Assembly: GCA_963841855.1 (NCBI GenBank)
Contig: CAWJEJ010000003.1
Coordinates: 310,001-374,000 of the forward strand
Direction: 5' to 3'
Length of the DNA stretch: 64,000 nucleotides
DNA from: CAXBBB01 sp963841855
Lineage (GTDB): Bacteria > Bacteroidota > Rhodothermia > Rhodothermales > BA12
Position numbers and translations under genes: made by a program. Position 1 is the stretch's first letter. The number at the start of each line of letters is the position of its first letter. This document shows, piece after piece, positions 43,445-53,700 of this stretch. Under the pieces are notes generated by a model. That model searched no databases and was not told the origin of the DNA. It saw only the letters and a program-made list of their open reading frames with translations.

Positions 43445-44197
43445 TCAGGCGTACACTTCCTGATGCTGCTTGGCCGCCATCTGCTCCAACTCGGAGAGGG
43501 CGCCGGGCAGTTCGCTCAGGCCCCGGATGACGAGGTGAGCGCCTCTGTCGCGCAGGATGCCTTCGTGGCGCTCGGGGTCGGCTTGGGGCGGGACGTGGCC
43601 TATAGCCCAGAAACCGGCGGCGCGGGCGGCGAGCATGTCGTCACCGGTGTCGCCTACGTAGACGGCCTCGTGCGGCTCGACGGTCATGCCGCACTGCTTG
43701 AGCATCGCCAGCGACCGGCGCAGCGGGTAGGGATCGGGCTTGGTGCGGCGGTCCTGCTGCTCCATCGCCACGAGAAGCGGGAAGTGCTTTTTGAGGCCCA
43801 GGTAATCGAGTGTCCACTTGGCTTCCGCTTCGGGGCGACCGGTCACGATGCCGAAGACGCGGCCTGGCTGCAACTGCGCGAGCGTCTGCGGCGTCACGAG
43901 CGACGCCTCCTGCTGAATCAGGCCGTTCCAGTTTTCGCCTCGGTAGCGGCGCTGGAATTCGTCGTGCATCCGGCTGTACGACACCTCCATGCCCGCCTCG
44001 CGGATGAGTGTGTAGGTCAGCTTCCAGTCGTCGTTGAAGCCGCCTCGGTCCTTGTACTGCTGGATCTGCTCGCCCGTGATCTCGCGTCCGGTAAAGAAGT
44101 AGACGGTCTCGGCGATGGTGCGGCGGTACGAGTTGGAGACGTCCACGAGCACGCCGTCCATGTCGAAGAGGAGGGCGCGGAAGGGAGAGCTAGCCAT
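43445..44197 (-). CDS. HAD-superfamily IA phosphatase
   Basis: A 250-residue cytoplasmic phosphatase. 'LLFDMDGVLVDVSNSYRRTI' (residues 9-28) holds the aspartate nucleophile and acid; 'GIVTGRPEAEAKWTLDYLGL' is motif II; a lysine near 'DRRTKPDPYPLRRSL' is motif III; and 'YVGDTGDDMLAARAAGFWAI' supplies the metal-binding acids. The 'GGFNDDWKLTYTLI' stretch resembles the HAD-SF-IA-hyp1 subfamily, whose substrate is unknown. It could be a phosphoglycolate-like or sugar phosphatase. Convergent with the GH13 gene. Confidence 0.92.
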   Translation of the reverse strand: MASSPFRALLFDMDGVLVDVSNSYRRTIAETVYFFTGREITGEQIQQYKDRGGFNDDWKLTYTLIREAGMEVSYSRMHDEFQRRYRGENWNGLIQQEASLVTPQTLAQLQPGRVFGIVTGRPEAEAKWTLDYLGLKKHFPLLVAMEQQDRRTKPDPYPLRRSLAMLKQCGMTVEPHEAVYVGDTGDDMLAARAAGFWAIGHVPPQADPERHEGILRDRGAHLVIRGLSELPGALSELEQMAAKQHQEVYA

Positions 44198-44283
44198 ACG
44201 GGCAAAGGCGGGATGTAAGGGAAAAAGAGCGGGTACGAGGCTGTAAAGCGCTTGCACCCGTCGATTTGTTCCGGTTTTCAGGC

Positions 44284-44449
44284 CTAGGCAACGTTGACAA
44301 TTGCGCTCGACTCGCTTCCGCGGCGCGCTTGAACGCTCTGCCACTTTGCTCTGCATCGCCGATGCTCGCATGGGCTGCTTCGAGCGCCTTGCCGAGCGCC
44401 CAATCGCACGCGCAGCCGCTTCGCCTCGGCTAATGTCAACGTTGCCTAG
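44284..44449. repeat. 166-bp element bounded by 16-bp perfect inverted repeats
   Basis: CTAGGCAACGTTGACA (44284-44299) is exactly complementary to TGTCAACGTTGCCTAG (44434-44449). The intervening ~134 bases are GC-rich with no credible gene on either strand. The ends resemble a miniature inverted-repeat element or a large structured RNA. No target duplication is obvious. It fills most of the gap between the HAD gene start and the CotH gene end. Confidence 0.6.
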
Positions 44450-44501
44450 CGCGGCCTCATTATCCGAGTGCGACTCGGCTCGCCATCGCCGCCACAGGGC
44501 A

Positions 44502-46454
44502 TCACCGAACGACGGTGAGGGTTTGCGTCTGGACGTCCGAACCGCTCCGGGCGCGCAGCACGTACAGCCCGGCCGGTAGCGCAGCGCCATCGATGAGTAC
44601 GCGAACGTTCTCCTCTACGATGCCCTGGTGCAAGACCGACACTTCGCGTCCGAGCACGTCGTAGAGACTTACCTGGACCTGCCGGGCGCGGTCCACGCTC
44701 ACGGTCACCGTAGAGGCAGCGCCGAACGGGTTGGGGACTGCTTTTGAGAGCAGAAAGGGCGAGGCGCCTCGGAGCCTGAGTTCGACGACCGGTGAAAACT
44801 CGGTCGCTCCGTCGAGGTCGATCTGCTGCAACCGGAAGCGGTAAGCGCCGGGCGACAGTCCTTTGGCGCGAAAGGTGTACGACTGGGATTCGAGCGTCGT
44901 GCCTTTTCCTTCAATCCAGGCCAGCGAGCGAAACGCCTCGCCGTCACCGGACGAGACCTGCACGTCGAACCCGGAATTGTTGGTCTCGCTCGCCGTCTCC
45001 CATTTCAATACCGCGTCTTCACCATCTGCCGCCGCCGTGAAGGCGGTCAGTTCGACGGGCAAGCCTTCGAATCGCGAGTCCATCCAGGCGGCGCGCTGCA
45101 CGATCCAGTTCTTGAGGTTGCTCACCTCCTCGGCATAGCTCTCGCCGATAGCCGCGTTAGGCCACACGTACTGCCCGAGAATGGGCCACCGCTCGAAGTT
45201 GCGTTCTTGGGCTTCGTCCAGCAGCGCCGCCGTCTGGTCGATGCGCTGCGTCAGTGCCGCGTCGCTGAGCAGGCCAGCGCGCAGGTCGTACCAGCGGACT
45301 GCGGCGGTCCTCAAAAAGGCGTCGCTCTCCGACAGCTTGGCCCACCAGAACGGTACGGGCCGCAGGTCGGTCGGCTGGTCGAACTGAGCCTGGAAGCCCG
45401 TCGTGCTCAGCGCGCCATAGTAGTTGGCGTTGCCGTAGGCCAGATTGAAATCCCAAACCGGACCGGCATGGAGCAGGGAGTCGTCGGAGTCTTTGTCTTT
45501 GTGGAGATACGAACTCAGCCGGTAGCCGTCGACGTTGCGGCCCAGTTCGGTGAGCAGGAAGAAGTCGACAAACGAGCCGACGTCTACGATGGAGGGATAG
45601 CCGGCCGTCTCGCTCTCGAAGGCGTCCGAAGCCATCACCGTCTCGAACTCGCCGATGAAGCGCTGGATATAGGCGGCCTGTTCGGGCACGATGTCATCTC
45701 CGTCGGGGTCGCGGTACTGGTAATAGGGTTTGTACGTAGAGTTTGAGCCCGCAAATGCAGAGGACCATCCCGGATCGTCGGACCGGTCGATCTGGAGCAG
45801 GTATCCCCCGGTCAGGTCGTCGCCCGAGGTTTCCTTCTTCTTGAGGTTATTGAGGTCCACGCGGTTCTTGTCGCGCTTGATCTTTTCCATCAGCACGTAG
45901 ACGCCCTGATACTCACCGTCGATCACGAGTTCGCAGTAGCGGACGCGGCTGGCGTAGCGGCCCATAGCCCGAGCGAGATCGTAGGTCAGCACGTTGCGCA
46001 TCAGCGATTTGTCACTGTAAGGCGCGTGGAGAATCCAGTCCTCCTCCTCGGGCAAACCGAGCAGCGATACGTCGAGGTCGTCTCCATCAGCATCGCGCGT
46101 CTCGAACCCGTACTGCTTTTTGGGGAACATCTGTGACGAGGCACCGCGAATCTCGATGCCAGCCCACCCATCGTAGTCATTGGGCGCATCGTCGATCTGG
46201 TTGCGGACGCCCTCGCCGTTGTCGACGATGCGCATTCGCACCAAGACTTTGGGCTCGTCGGGAATGGTTTGCTGCTGCGTGTCGATCAGGACGATGGGCA
46301 GGTCAGACGATGTAAAGGCGACCTGCTGAGCCGCCGATGGCGACAGAGTGGCGAAGAGCAGAGACAGGAATAAACTTGACGCGAGGTGGGTAAATCGGAT
46401 GGGTACGGTGGTGATGGTGATGGTGATGTGCCCAAGACGGGAGCTTTGGCACAC
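44502..46454 (-). CDS. CotH-kinase domain protein with T9SS sorting domain
   Basis: A 650-residue secreted protein. A signal peptide lies at about 20-43 ('HLASSLFLSLLFATLSPSAA'). The CotH kinase fold follows: 'IEIRGASSQMFPKKQYGFET', 'WILHAPYSDKSLMRNVLTYD', 'YQGVYVLMEKIKRDKNRVDL', 'GGYLLQIDRSDDPG', 'VWDFNLAYGNANYYG'. CotH proteins are atypical protein kinases that phosphorylate secreted proteins. After it comes an FN3-like block ('LPVELTAFTAAADGEDAVLK') and a Por-type sorting domain ('LYDVLGREVSVLHQG', 'LPAGLYVLRARSG'). The start GTG 46454 is the best available; a run of (ATCACC)3 follows it. The upstream gap is unusually AT-rich. Confidence 0.9.
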   Translation of the reverse strand: MCQSSRLGHITITITTVPIRFTHLASSLFLSLLFATLSPSAAQQVAFTSSDLPIVLIDTQQQTIPDEPKVLVRMRIVDNGEGVRNQIDDAPNDYDGWAGIEIRGASSQMFPKKQYGFETRDADGDDLDVSLLGLPEEEDWILHAPYSDKSLMRNVLTYDLARAMGRYASRVRYCELVIDGEYQGVYVLMEKIKRDKNRVDLNNLKKKETSGDDLTGGYLLQIDRSDDPGWSSAFAGSNSTYKPYYQYRDPDGDDIVPEQAAYIQRFIGEFETVMASDAFESETAGYPSIVDVGSFVDFFLLTELGRNVDGYRLSSYLHKDKDSDDSLLHAGPVWDFNLAYGNANYYGALSTTGFQAQFDQPTDLRPVPFWWAKLSESDAFLRTAAVRWYDLRAGLLSDAALTQRIDQTAALLDEAQERNFERWPILGQYVWPNAAIGESYAEEVSNLKNWIVQRAAWMDSRFEGLPVELTAFTAAADGEDAVLKWETASETNNSGFDVQVSSGDGEAFRSLAWIEGKGTTLESQSYTFRAKGLSPGAYRFRLQQIDLDGATEFSPVVELRLRGASPFLLSKAVPNPFGAASTVTVSVDRARQVQVSLYDVLGREVSVLHQGIVEENVRVLIDGAALPAGLYVLRARSGSDVQTQTLTVVR

Positions 46455-46556
46455 AATGAGGTTGCGTGTATGTCATATGTAGGCCACTATTTATATGTTT
46501 CTCCTCTCGACGTAACACAGCGCCCGATCATCTGCTTTTCATTATACTAGAAGGTA
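46455..46556 (-). promoter_or_regulatory. AT-rich promoter region of the CotH gene
   Basis: The 102 bases between comEC and the CotH gene are far richer in A and T than anything around them ('CATATAAATAGTGGCC', 'AGTATAATGAAAAGC' on the minus strand). TATAAT occurs at the reverse of 46541-46546. No gene is visible; it probably holds the CotH promoter. Confidence 0.45.
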
Positions 46557-49142
46557 TTACCAATCTATACGTTCTACACTCTGCCCATCGGTGCGCAGCC
46601 ACAGAGCGCCGCGGTGCGTCAGCCGCACGTCGGCTGCGGCGTTGGTCCACCGGTCCAGCACTTCGGCGTTGGGCAGGCGGTAGATATTCTGCCGCGCCAC
46701 GCTGACGACGGCGATGCCGCCCGGTTCGAGAACCGCGTCGATCCAACCGGCCGTGCTGCTCGTGCGCGACCCATGGTGGCCGACCTTGACGATGTCGGCG
46801 CGCAGCAAACCTTCTCCAATCAGCGGCGACCAGCGATGCAGCATCTCGGCCTCGGCCTCGCGTTCGGCGTCGCCCGCGAAGAGCAACTCGACGTCGCCGT
46901 AGCGGATGAGCAGCACGACGGACGCGTTGTTGGCTTCGTCTTCGGGCTGATTTGATCGAACCGGACCCAGAACGGTCGCCACGATGCCGTCGCCCAGGCC
47001 GAGCGTGTCGCCTGCCGAGACGCTGCGGCGCGCCACGCCCAGGCTGTCGAGAAGAAAGTGGGTCTCGGCGTAAAGGATGCTGCTCGCCCGCTGCCCGTTG
47101 TCGACGACGCGGCCCACCTCGACGTTTCGCAGCAGCGACGGCAGGCCGCCCAGGTGATCGGCGTGCGGATGCGAGATCACGACGGCGTCCAGGCGGTCGA
47201 TGCCCAAGCGTTGAAGGTGCGGCAGGATCGTGCGCTCTCCGGCGTCCCACGTGTCGGTCAGCGGTCCGGCGTCGATCAGGATGTGGCGGCCGGACGGCGT
47301 GCGGAGCAAGGCGGCGTCGCCCTGCCCGATGTCGAAGAAGAGCACGTCGAGCGATGGACGGCGCGCCTGGGGCGAAAGCACCGACGCCCACACGCTGACG
47401 GCCGCGAGCAGAAGGGCGGAACCAGCCAGCGGCGCGCGGACGGCTCTATAGCGCCACCCCATCACCAGCAGCACGGACGCGGTCAGCGCGGCGACGAGTA
47501 GTGGGCGCGTCACAAAGCCTTCGAGCGCCCACCTGCCCAGTGCCTGCTCGCCCGTTTGCGTCGTCCAGATCAGCAGGCGGCACAGCACGTCGGCCGAGGC
47601 TCCCAGCGCACCGGCGACCGGAGGAATCCACGCCAGCCCGACCGTCAGCAGCGCCGATGCGAACGCCATCAGCGTCAGCGGGACGGCGGGGAGGTTGAGC
47701 ACCAGCCCGGCGAGCGGGACGCGTCCGAAATGGAAGAGCAGGACCGGCGCCGTGGCAACCGTAGCGGCGACCGTGGCGGCCGTCGCGTTCCACAGCCACG
47801 ACAGCGCGGCCGAGTCGTAGACGCGCTTGGGACGCACATCGTTGATCGTGCGGCCCAGCGTGAGCAGTCCCAGCACGGCCAGGAACGAGAGTTGGAAGCC
47901 CACGCCGAACAGGCGCGTCGGCCGCAGAATCAGCAGGACGAGCGCCGCAATCGCCAGCGCGTTCGTCCCGGCCGACGGCTTCTGAAACGCGCGCCCGGCC
48001 ACGGCCAGCGTCGCCATCAGGACGGCTCGCCACACGCTGTCCGAGCCGCCCGTCACCAGAGCGTAGACGCACAGAATGGCGATCGTGACGAGCGCGCGGC
48101 CGATCTCCATCGCGCGAAACCGCAGACCCATGCGGAGCAGAAACGGGCGCAGCAGACCGTGCAATAGCATACCGACGAGCAGCACGTGCAATCCCGAGAC
48201 AGCCAGCAGGTGGAGCAGACCGGTCCGGGCGAACTGCTCGCGCGTCTCGCCCGAGATGGCGTGGCGCTCGCCCAGCAGCAGTGCCCTCAGCAACGCGCGC
48301 GGCTCGTCGTGGGGCACGAACCGGGCCAGCGCCGCTTCGACGTGCGACCGCACCGCCCCGACGACGCGGTCCAGCACCCCTCGCTCGTCGCCCAGCACGA
48401 CGAGATCCGACGCCGACTCGCCGGGATTGGTGGGCGCTTTGACGCGCATCGTCGCCCACGTGCCTTTGCCGACCAGAAACGCGCCGTAACCGAAGTCGGA
48501 TGGGTTGCCCTTGGGCGGCGGCGGACGCAGCTCGCCGCTCAGCCGCACGCGCTGGCCTTGCTCCAGATCGGGCGGCGCAAAGTCGGCTCGCCAGTTCGAC
48601 GGCACGATCGTGACGGCGATCGTTCCCCTCCATCGCTTTGCGCCCACCTCGACCTCGTCCAGCGTAAAGCGAGCGCTTCGGTCCCCGACGCGAACCGACG
48701 AGGCAACGCGTCCCGTCGCCTCCACCTCGCGCCCGCCAAGCCACGCGTCACGTTCGACCGGGTCAGAGGGAGGAGGTCCCACCAGCCGCGCCACGTGGCT
48801 CGAAGGCGGCGTCAGAGCGGCGCACAGCAACAGTCCGCCCAGTCCGCAAAACGTCAGCCCCATGCCTATGGCTCGGACGGCGCCGCGCGGCGCGTGCAAC
48901 CGGCTCGGCCACCAGTCGGCCAGCGCGAGCGCCAGCCCCACCAGCATCAGCGCGCCCCAGCAGGCCGTCTCGACTGTCGGCGGTGCCAAAGCGTCGGGCG
49001 GCAGTCCGCGCCTTCCGGCGAGCGCGATGCCCACTCCCAGGCCCACCACCATCACGGCGGCGGGCGCGGCTTTGAGGTCGAGGCGGCGAGTGAGCATGGA
49101 GGTCGGAGAGCGCGCGGGCACTCGGATGCGTGCGCGTAGCAT
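46557..49142 (-). CDS. comEC: ComEC/Rec2-type DNA uptake protein
   Basis: An 861-residue membrane protein that forms the channel for single-stranded DNA in natural transformation. It has an N-terminal membrane region and OB-like soluble part (to ~240), the Competence domain with 'RTGLLHLLAVSGLHVLLVGM' (about 300-320), then a C-terminal metallo-beta-lactamase domain from ~590 ('LFFDIGQGDAALLRTPSGRH', 'LDAVVISHPHADHLGGLPSL', 'LLFAGDAEREAE', 'KVGHHGSR'). The HxHxDH motif is intact, so nuclease activity is plausible. ATG 49142 is used; ATG 49097 is close to the first helix. No other competence gene is in the window. Confidence 0.95.
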   Translation of the reverse strand: MLRARIRVPARSPTSMLTRRLDLKAAPAAVMVVGLGVGIALAGRRGLPPDALAPPTVETACWGALMLVGLALALADWWPSRLHAPRGAVRAIGMGLTFCGLGGLLLCAALTPPSSHVARLVGPPPSDPVERDAWLGGREVEATGRVASSVRVGDRSARFTLDEVEVGAKRWRGTIAVTIVPSNWRADFAPPDLEQGQRVRLSGELRPPPPKGNPSDFGYGAFLVGKGTWATMRVKAPTNPGESASDLVVLGDERGVLDRVVGAVRSHVEAALARFVPHDEPRALLRALLLGERHAISGETREQFARTGLLHLLAVSGLHVLLVGMLLHGLLRPFLLRMGLRFRAMEIGRALVTIAILCVYALVTGGSDSVWRAVLMATLAVAGRAFQKPSAGTNALAIAALVLLILRPTRLFGVGFQLSFLAVLGLLTLGRTINDVRPKRVYDSAALSWLWNATAATVAATVATAPVLLFHFGRVPLAGLVLNLPAVPLTLMAFASALLTVGLAWIPPVAGALGASADVLCRLLIWTTQTGEQALGRWALEGFVTRPLLVAALTASVLLVMGWRYRAVRAPLAGSALLLAAVSVWASVLSPQARRPSLDVLFFDIGQGDAALLRTPSGRHILIDAGPLTDTWDAGERTILPHLQRLGIDRLDAVVISHPHADHLGGLPSLLRNVEVGRVVDNGQRASSILYAETHFLLDSLGVARRSVSAGDTLGLGDGIVATVLGPVRSNQPEDEANNASVVLLIRYGDVELLFAGDAEREAEAEMLHRWSPLIGEGLLRADIVKVGHHGSRTSSTAGWIDAVLEPGGIAVVSVARQNIYRLPNAEVLDRWTNAAADVRLTHRGALWLRTDGQSVERIDW

Positions 49143-49248
49143 ACGGCTCGGCCGCGCGTAGAAAGCGGCGTGAAGGCTCGGACCCGAGCGAACCGCGCCC
49201 AGGCCCGTTCATATAAACCGGCTCCGCGTTCTACACTTCCCCACTTTT

Positions 49249-50022
49249 ATGGCCGTCAGCAGCCGCCGACTCGTACGCGAGCGCGTTCTCCAAGCCCTCT
49301 ACGCGATGGAACAGGGAGGCGGCTCGGGCGATGAGGTGATGCGCAACGTGCTCCGCCCCGACAGTTTCGAGAAAGGCGTCGCCCGCACGTTTGCCGAAAA
49401 GCTCTTTCTCCGCGCCCTGGACAACGTCGACGCGACCGATCTGCTCATCCAGACGCACGCGCAAAACTGGGAGTTCGAGCGCATTGCGCTCATCGACCGC
49501 CTGGTGCTGCGCATGGCGCTCACCGAACTGATCGCCTTCGAGGACATCCCGCCCAAGGTGTCGATCAACGAGGGCATCGAACTGGCCAAACGCTACTCGA
49601 CCGACAAGAGCGGCCACTTCGTCAACGGCATTCTGGACAGCTCGCTGATCCAGCTGATGAACGAGGACCGGCTGCGCAAATCGGGACGCGGGCTGGTCGG
49701 CATGCCCAGCAAGACGACGCTGGCCGCCGTCAGCCGCAAGAACAGCGACGCCAAGAAGAAGGCCGCGCCCAAAGCCAACACGCCGCGCGGAGCCGCCGCC
49801 CAGGCGTCCGACGCGCTCCACACGCCCGCCGCTCCGCTAGCCGACGCGCCCGAGATCGCCGACATCGAGATCCGCGACACCGGCTCGACGGGACGGCGCA
49901 GGCGCAAGCGCGTCGGCCAGAAGTCGGCCGCCCAGGTCATCGCGTCCGCCAAGGCCGAGGCGACGGCCCTCTACGCCGCGTCTCAGAAAGAGGACGACGC
50001 GCCAGACGCCGGCGACTCGTGA
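49249..50022 (+). CDS. nusB: Transcription antitermination protein NusB with long C-terminal tail
   Basis: Residues ~1-150 are NusB: 'SSRRLVRERVLQALYAMEQG', 'IQTHAQNWEFERIALIDRLV', 'LRMALTELIAFEDIPPKVSI', 'NEGIELAKRYSTDKSGHFVN', 'GILDSSL'. It binds boxA RNA with NusE and prevents premature termination in rRNA operons. The normal length is ~140-170; here about 100 further low-complexity residues follow, rich in Ala, Lys and Arg ('GRRRRKRVGQKSAAQVIASA'), which could add RNA binding. The last codons overlap the start of the phosphatase gene by 4 bases. Confidence 0.94.
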   Translation: MAVSSRRLVRERVLQALYAMEQGGGSGDEVMRNVLRPDSFEKGVARTFAEKLFLRALDNVDATDLLIQTHAQNWEFERIALIDRLVLRMALTELIAFEDIPPKVSINEGIELAKRYSTDKSGHFVNGILDSSLIQLMNEDRLRKSGRGLVGMPSKTTLAAVSRKNSDAKKKAAPKANTPRGAAAQASDALHTPAAPLADAPEIADIEIRDTGSTGRRRRKRVGQKSAAQVIASAKAEATALYAASQKEDDAPDAGDS

Positions 50023-50681
50023 GCCTGATCGCCATCGGAGACGTGCACGGCTGCGCCCGGACGCTGGGCGTTCTGCTGCACTCGCTCGACCTCCAGCCGG
50101 ACGATCACGTCGTCTTCGTCGGCGACTACGTCGATCGGGGGCCGGACAGCCGGGGCGTGATTCAGACGTGCATCGACCTGGGCGAGCGCGTCCGGTGCAC
50201 GTTTCTCCGAGGCAACCACGAGGCGATCATGCTCGACGCGATCGCGCCCGACGCCGAGATCGACGCCGTCGCGCACTGGCACCAGAGCGGCGGCGGCGCG
50301 ACGCGCGGCAGTTACGCGGGCGGCGTCATCGACCCGGCTCACGTCGCGTTTCTCCAGGCGACCCAGTTGTACCTCGACACGCCCGACTTCTTCTTCGTCC
50401 ACGGCGGCCTGCTTCCCTGGCGCACGGCCCAGTTCAGCGCGCAGCAGTCCGATCCCGATGTCCTGCTCTGGACGCGCGAGCACATCGACACTCAGCCGCG
50501 CGACGTGGTCTGGGAGAAGCCCGTCGTGTGCGGTCACACGCCCAAACCGCAGCCCATCGACCGGCCGCACCTGCTGATGATCGACACGGGCGCCGCCTAC
50601 GCGCACCGCGAAGGCATGGGCCGCCTGTGCGCCGTCCGCCTGCCCGAGCGCCAGTTCGTATTCGCCGACTACGCCGAGTGA
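50019..50681 (+). CDS. Serine/threonine-type metallophosphatase
   Basis: A 220-residue calcineurin-like phosphatase of the bacterial PrpA/ApaH-like type. Metal motifs: 'LIAIGDVHGCARTLGVLL' (3-20), 'VVFVGDYVDRGPDSRGVIQ' (31-49), 'TFLRGNHEAIML' (65-76), 'FFFVHGGLLPW' and 'VVCGHTPKPQPI'. Such enzymes remove phosphate from Ser/Thr or split diadenosine polyphosphates. GTG 50019 overlaps the nusB stop by 4 bases, so translation is probably coupled. Confidence 0.92.
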   Translation: MSLIAIGDVHGCARTLGVLLHSLDLQPDDHVVFVGDYVDRGPDSRGVIQTCIDLGERVRCTFLRGNHEAIMLDAIAPDAEIDAVAHWHQSGGGATRGSYAGGVIDPAHVAFLQATQLYLDTPDFFFVHGGLLPWRTAQFSAQQSDPDVLLWTREHIDTQPRDVVWEKPVVCGHTPKPQPIDRPHLLMIDTGAAYAHREGMGRLCAVRLPERQFVFADYAE

Positions 50682-50701
50682 CACCTTTGCGCACGCCGCG
50701 C

Positions 50702-53700
50702 CTACCGCACGACGGTCAGCGTTCGGGTTCGGACGAAGTGGCCTGCCGTGACGCGCGCGAAGTAGGTGCCCGCGGGTAGATCGCTGGCGTCGATCAGGGC
50801 CGAGCGTGCGCCCGCGGACTCCATCTGGTTGACCGGGCGCAGGACGAGGCGGCCCGAGGCGTCGTAGACTTCGACGCGGACGTGCGCCGAGGTCGGCAAG
50901 TCGTAGCTCAGGCGGGCGGATCCGCGGACGGGGTTGGGCGCGATCGGGTGCAGAGCGAACGCGGTCGGCTGCGCGTCGTCGCCGGTCGCGACCGAGACTC
51001 CGCTGGGCTGAATCTCCAGGTCGTCGATGGCCCAGCCCCAGCCCGCCACGCCGCCGTCGGCCCAGAGGCGGAAGCGGACCAGAATCGTGTCGCCCGCCGC
51101 GAAGGTGCCGAGCAGGTCGATCCGTTGGTCGCGCATCAGAGCGGACGAGCCGTTGGCGCCCGAATCGTACGCCGATTCCCACGCCGAGTGGGCGCGCGCG
51201 TCGTAGCCCGGCGCCAGCGGCCGCCACGTGACGCCGTCGCTCGTACCCTCGACGATGACGTAGTCGTAGAAATCCCCATCGCCATAGCGCGTGCCATTCG
51301 CGCCGGGCTCGATCAGCGCCACGTCGCGGTACGACAGGATGGCGTTGGACGCGGCGACGCGGATCGGCTGCATCAGCGTAAGGCTGTGGCGGTCGCCGTC
51401 GGCGTAGGGATGGGCTGTGTGGAACGCGTCCGACGAGAAGCCGCTCAGCGATCGGCGTGTGAAGCCGCTGGCGGCGAAGTCGTCCAGAGCAGAGCCCGCG
51501 TCGGCGTCGTTGGCGTACGAGACGACGGGCGCGCGCGCCGGTGAGAGCGCGACCGTAACGGCGGCCGACGGGTACGCCTCTCCCCCGCGGTAGCCCACCA
51601 CCTGGAAGCGCGCCGTCCGCGCCGTCTGGACCGGCAGCGTCAGGGCGATGCGCTCGCGCGCCGTCGGAGCCGCGTTGGCGCCGTACCAAGCCACGACGCT
51701 CCCGTCGACGCTGACGGCGACCGAGTCGTAGGCCGAGCGCCGATCGTAGGCCAGGCTGAGGCTCCCGGATGGCGCCTGGGCGGCCAGGCTCAGGCGCGGC
51801 GCCAGGGTGACGGCGGGCGGCGCGAACGTCGTGCCCAGCGTCGCGCTCCAGACGCCTAGCCCGTGCGTGGCGAGGACGACCTTATCGTCGACCAGACGCA
51901 TCTGCCAGACCGAAACGCGCGGCAGGTCATAGGGTGAATCGGTCCACGTGACGCCGCCGTTGGTCGAGACAACGATGCCGATCTCGGTCGCCGCCCAGAT
52001 TTCGCTGGGGTCGTCAGGCATCGTCAGCACGTCGAAGGTGCGCACGTCGGGGAAGCCGTTGGACGAGAGCGGGTTGCCGCGCGTGAACGTGCCGGTCAGG
52101 TTCTGCCACGACGCGCCGCCGTCGGACGTGCGAAAGACCTTGGGTCGGCCAAAGCTCGACAGCGTCAGAAACGCCGAGTTGGGATCGGTCGTGTGCGCGC
52201 TCAGGCCCGAGACGGCCAGGCTCACGTCGAACGGGACGGGGGCCGTCGGGCTGAAGGTGGCGCCGCCGTCGGTCGAGCGCTGGACGCGGTCGCCGAACGT
52301 GGTCACGAACGAGGCCGCCCACACGACGCGCGGGTCGACTGGCGACACGTCGACCGGGTTGCGGCTGTTGCCCCGAAACCACGAGGCCGGATCGGTCAGG
52401 ACGCTGGGCTGCCACGTCTGGGCGAAGTCGTCCGAGCGCCAGATGCCCTCGCGCGTCGTCGCGAACACCAGATCCGGGTCGGTGTCCGACTGGCCGATTT
52501 CGGTGATGAAGCCGCCGCCCTCCTCGACGCCGCCCTCGCTGCCCTCGCGCCACGTCCGGCCGCCGTCGACGGTGCGATAGATGCGGTTGTAGTAGAGCGA
52601 GCCCAGCCGCTTGTTCGAATCGCCGCCGTGGATGACCGAGCCAAAGCCGTCGCCGCCCAGCGACTCGCTCCACGCCGACGTTGGGCGCGGGCTGGTCGGC
52701 GAGGTCCACGTGCCGTTGTCCTGCGTCCCGCCGATGTAGACGTCCGTTCCCCGCGCGCGGTCGGCGTCGTAGAACTGCGTCGTCCTATAGCCGCCGGTCG
52801 CCTCGCGCCACGACGCGCCCTCGTCGTCGCTCGTGAAGATGCCGCCGTCGTTGGTCGCGATCATGCGGAAACCGGCCGCGCTCTGGCCGCGCGCCAGCAG
52901 CGTCAGGCTGTGCTGATCGGCGTGGATGTAGGGGTAGACGCCCCCGCCCGGACGCCGCTCGCCCGGATACCAGTTGGTCAACCGCGTCACGCTCGCCGTC
53001 CCCGACGAGGGCACGTCGACGCGGAACAGGTTGACGCCTCCGACGAAGACGCGCCGGTCGTTGGTCGGATGGACCGCGATCGTGTTGTCGTACCAGCCCT
53101 GACCACTCAGCCAGTCGTCGGACGACGTGGCGAGGCGCTGCCACGAGCCGCCGCCGTTGCGGGTGACGTAGAGCAGAGACACGTCGCCGTTGGTCGCGCG
53201 GTCGGTGCTCTCGACGGACGCGTAGACGACGTTCGAGTTGGACGGCGAGGCGGCCAGTTCAATGCGGCCGGTCGTGGCGTCGTCCAGCGCCAGCGAGACC
53301 TGCCACGACGCGCCGCCGTTGGTCGACAGCTGGATGCCGATGCCGTTGAGCGTGGCGAACTGCGTTTGGAACGATCCCGACGAGGTGATGACCTGCTGCA
53401 CGCGCGAGTTGCCCGGCGTCAGCGTTTTGGTCCACGACGCGCCGCCGTCGGTCGAGCGAAACAGCCCCTCATTGGCCGCCGCCACGACGACGTTCGCGTT
53501 GGCCGGATCGGCGAGGACGCGGTTGACGAAGTCGAAGTCCTCGCCGGTCGTCGACGCCAGCTGGCTCCACGTCGCGCCGCCGTCGACGCTCTTGAACAGG
53601 CCGTCGCCCCGGATCGCGTCCGTGTTGCCAAAGCCCTCGCCCGTGCCGACATAGATAACGTCCGGGCTGCTGACGCTCTGCGCGATCGCCGTCACGGCCA

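Noticed and set aside
46303..46518. A minus-strand frame with a run of seven histidines
   Set aside because: It is the out-of-frame reading of the ATCACC repeat at the start of the CotH gene, not a metal-binding protein.
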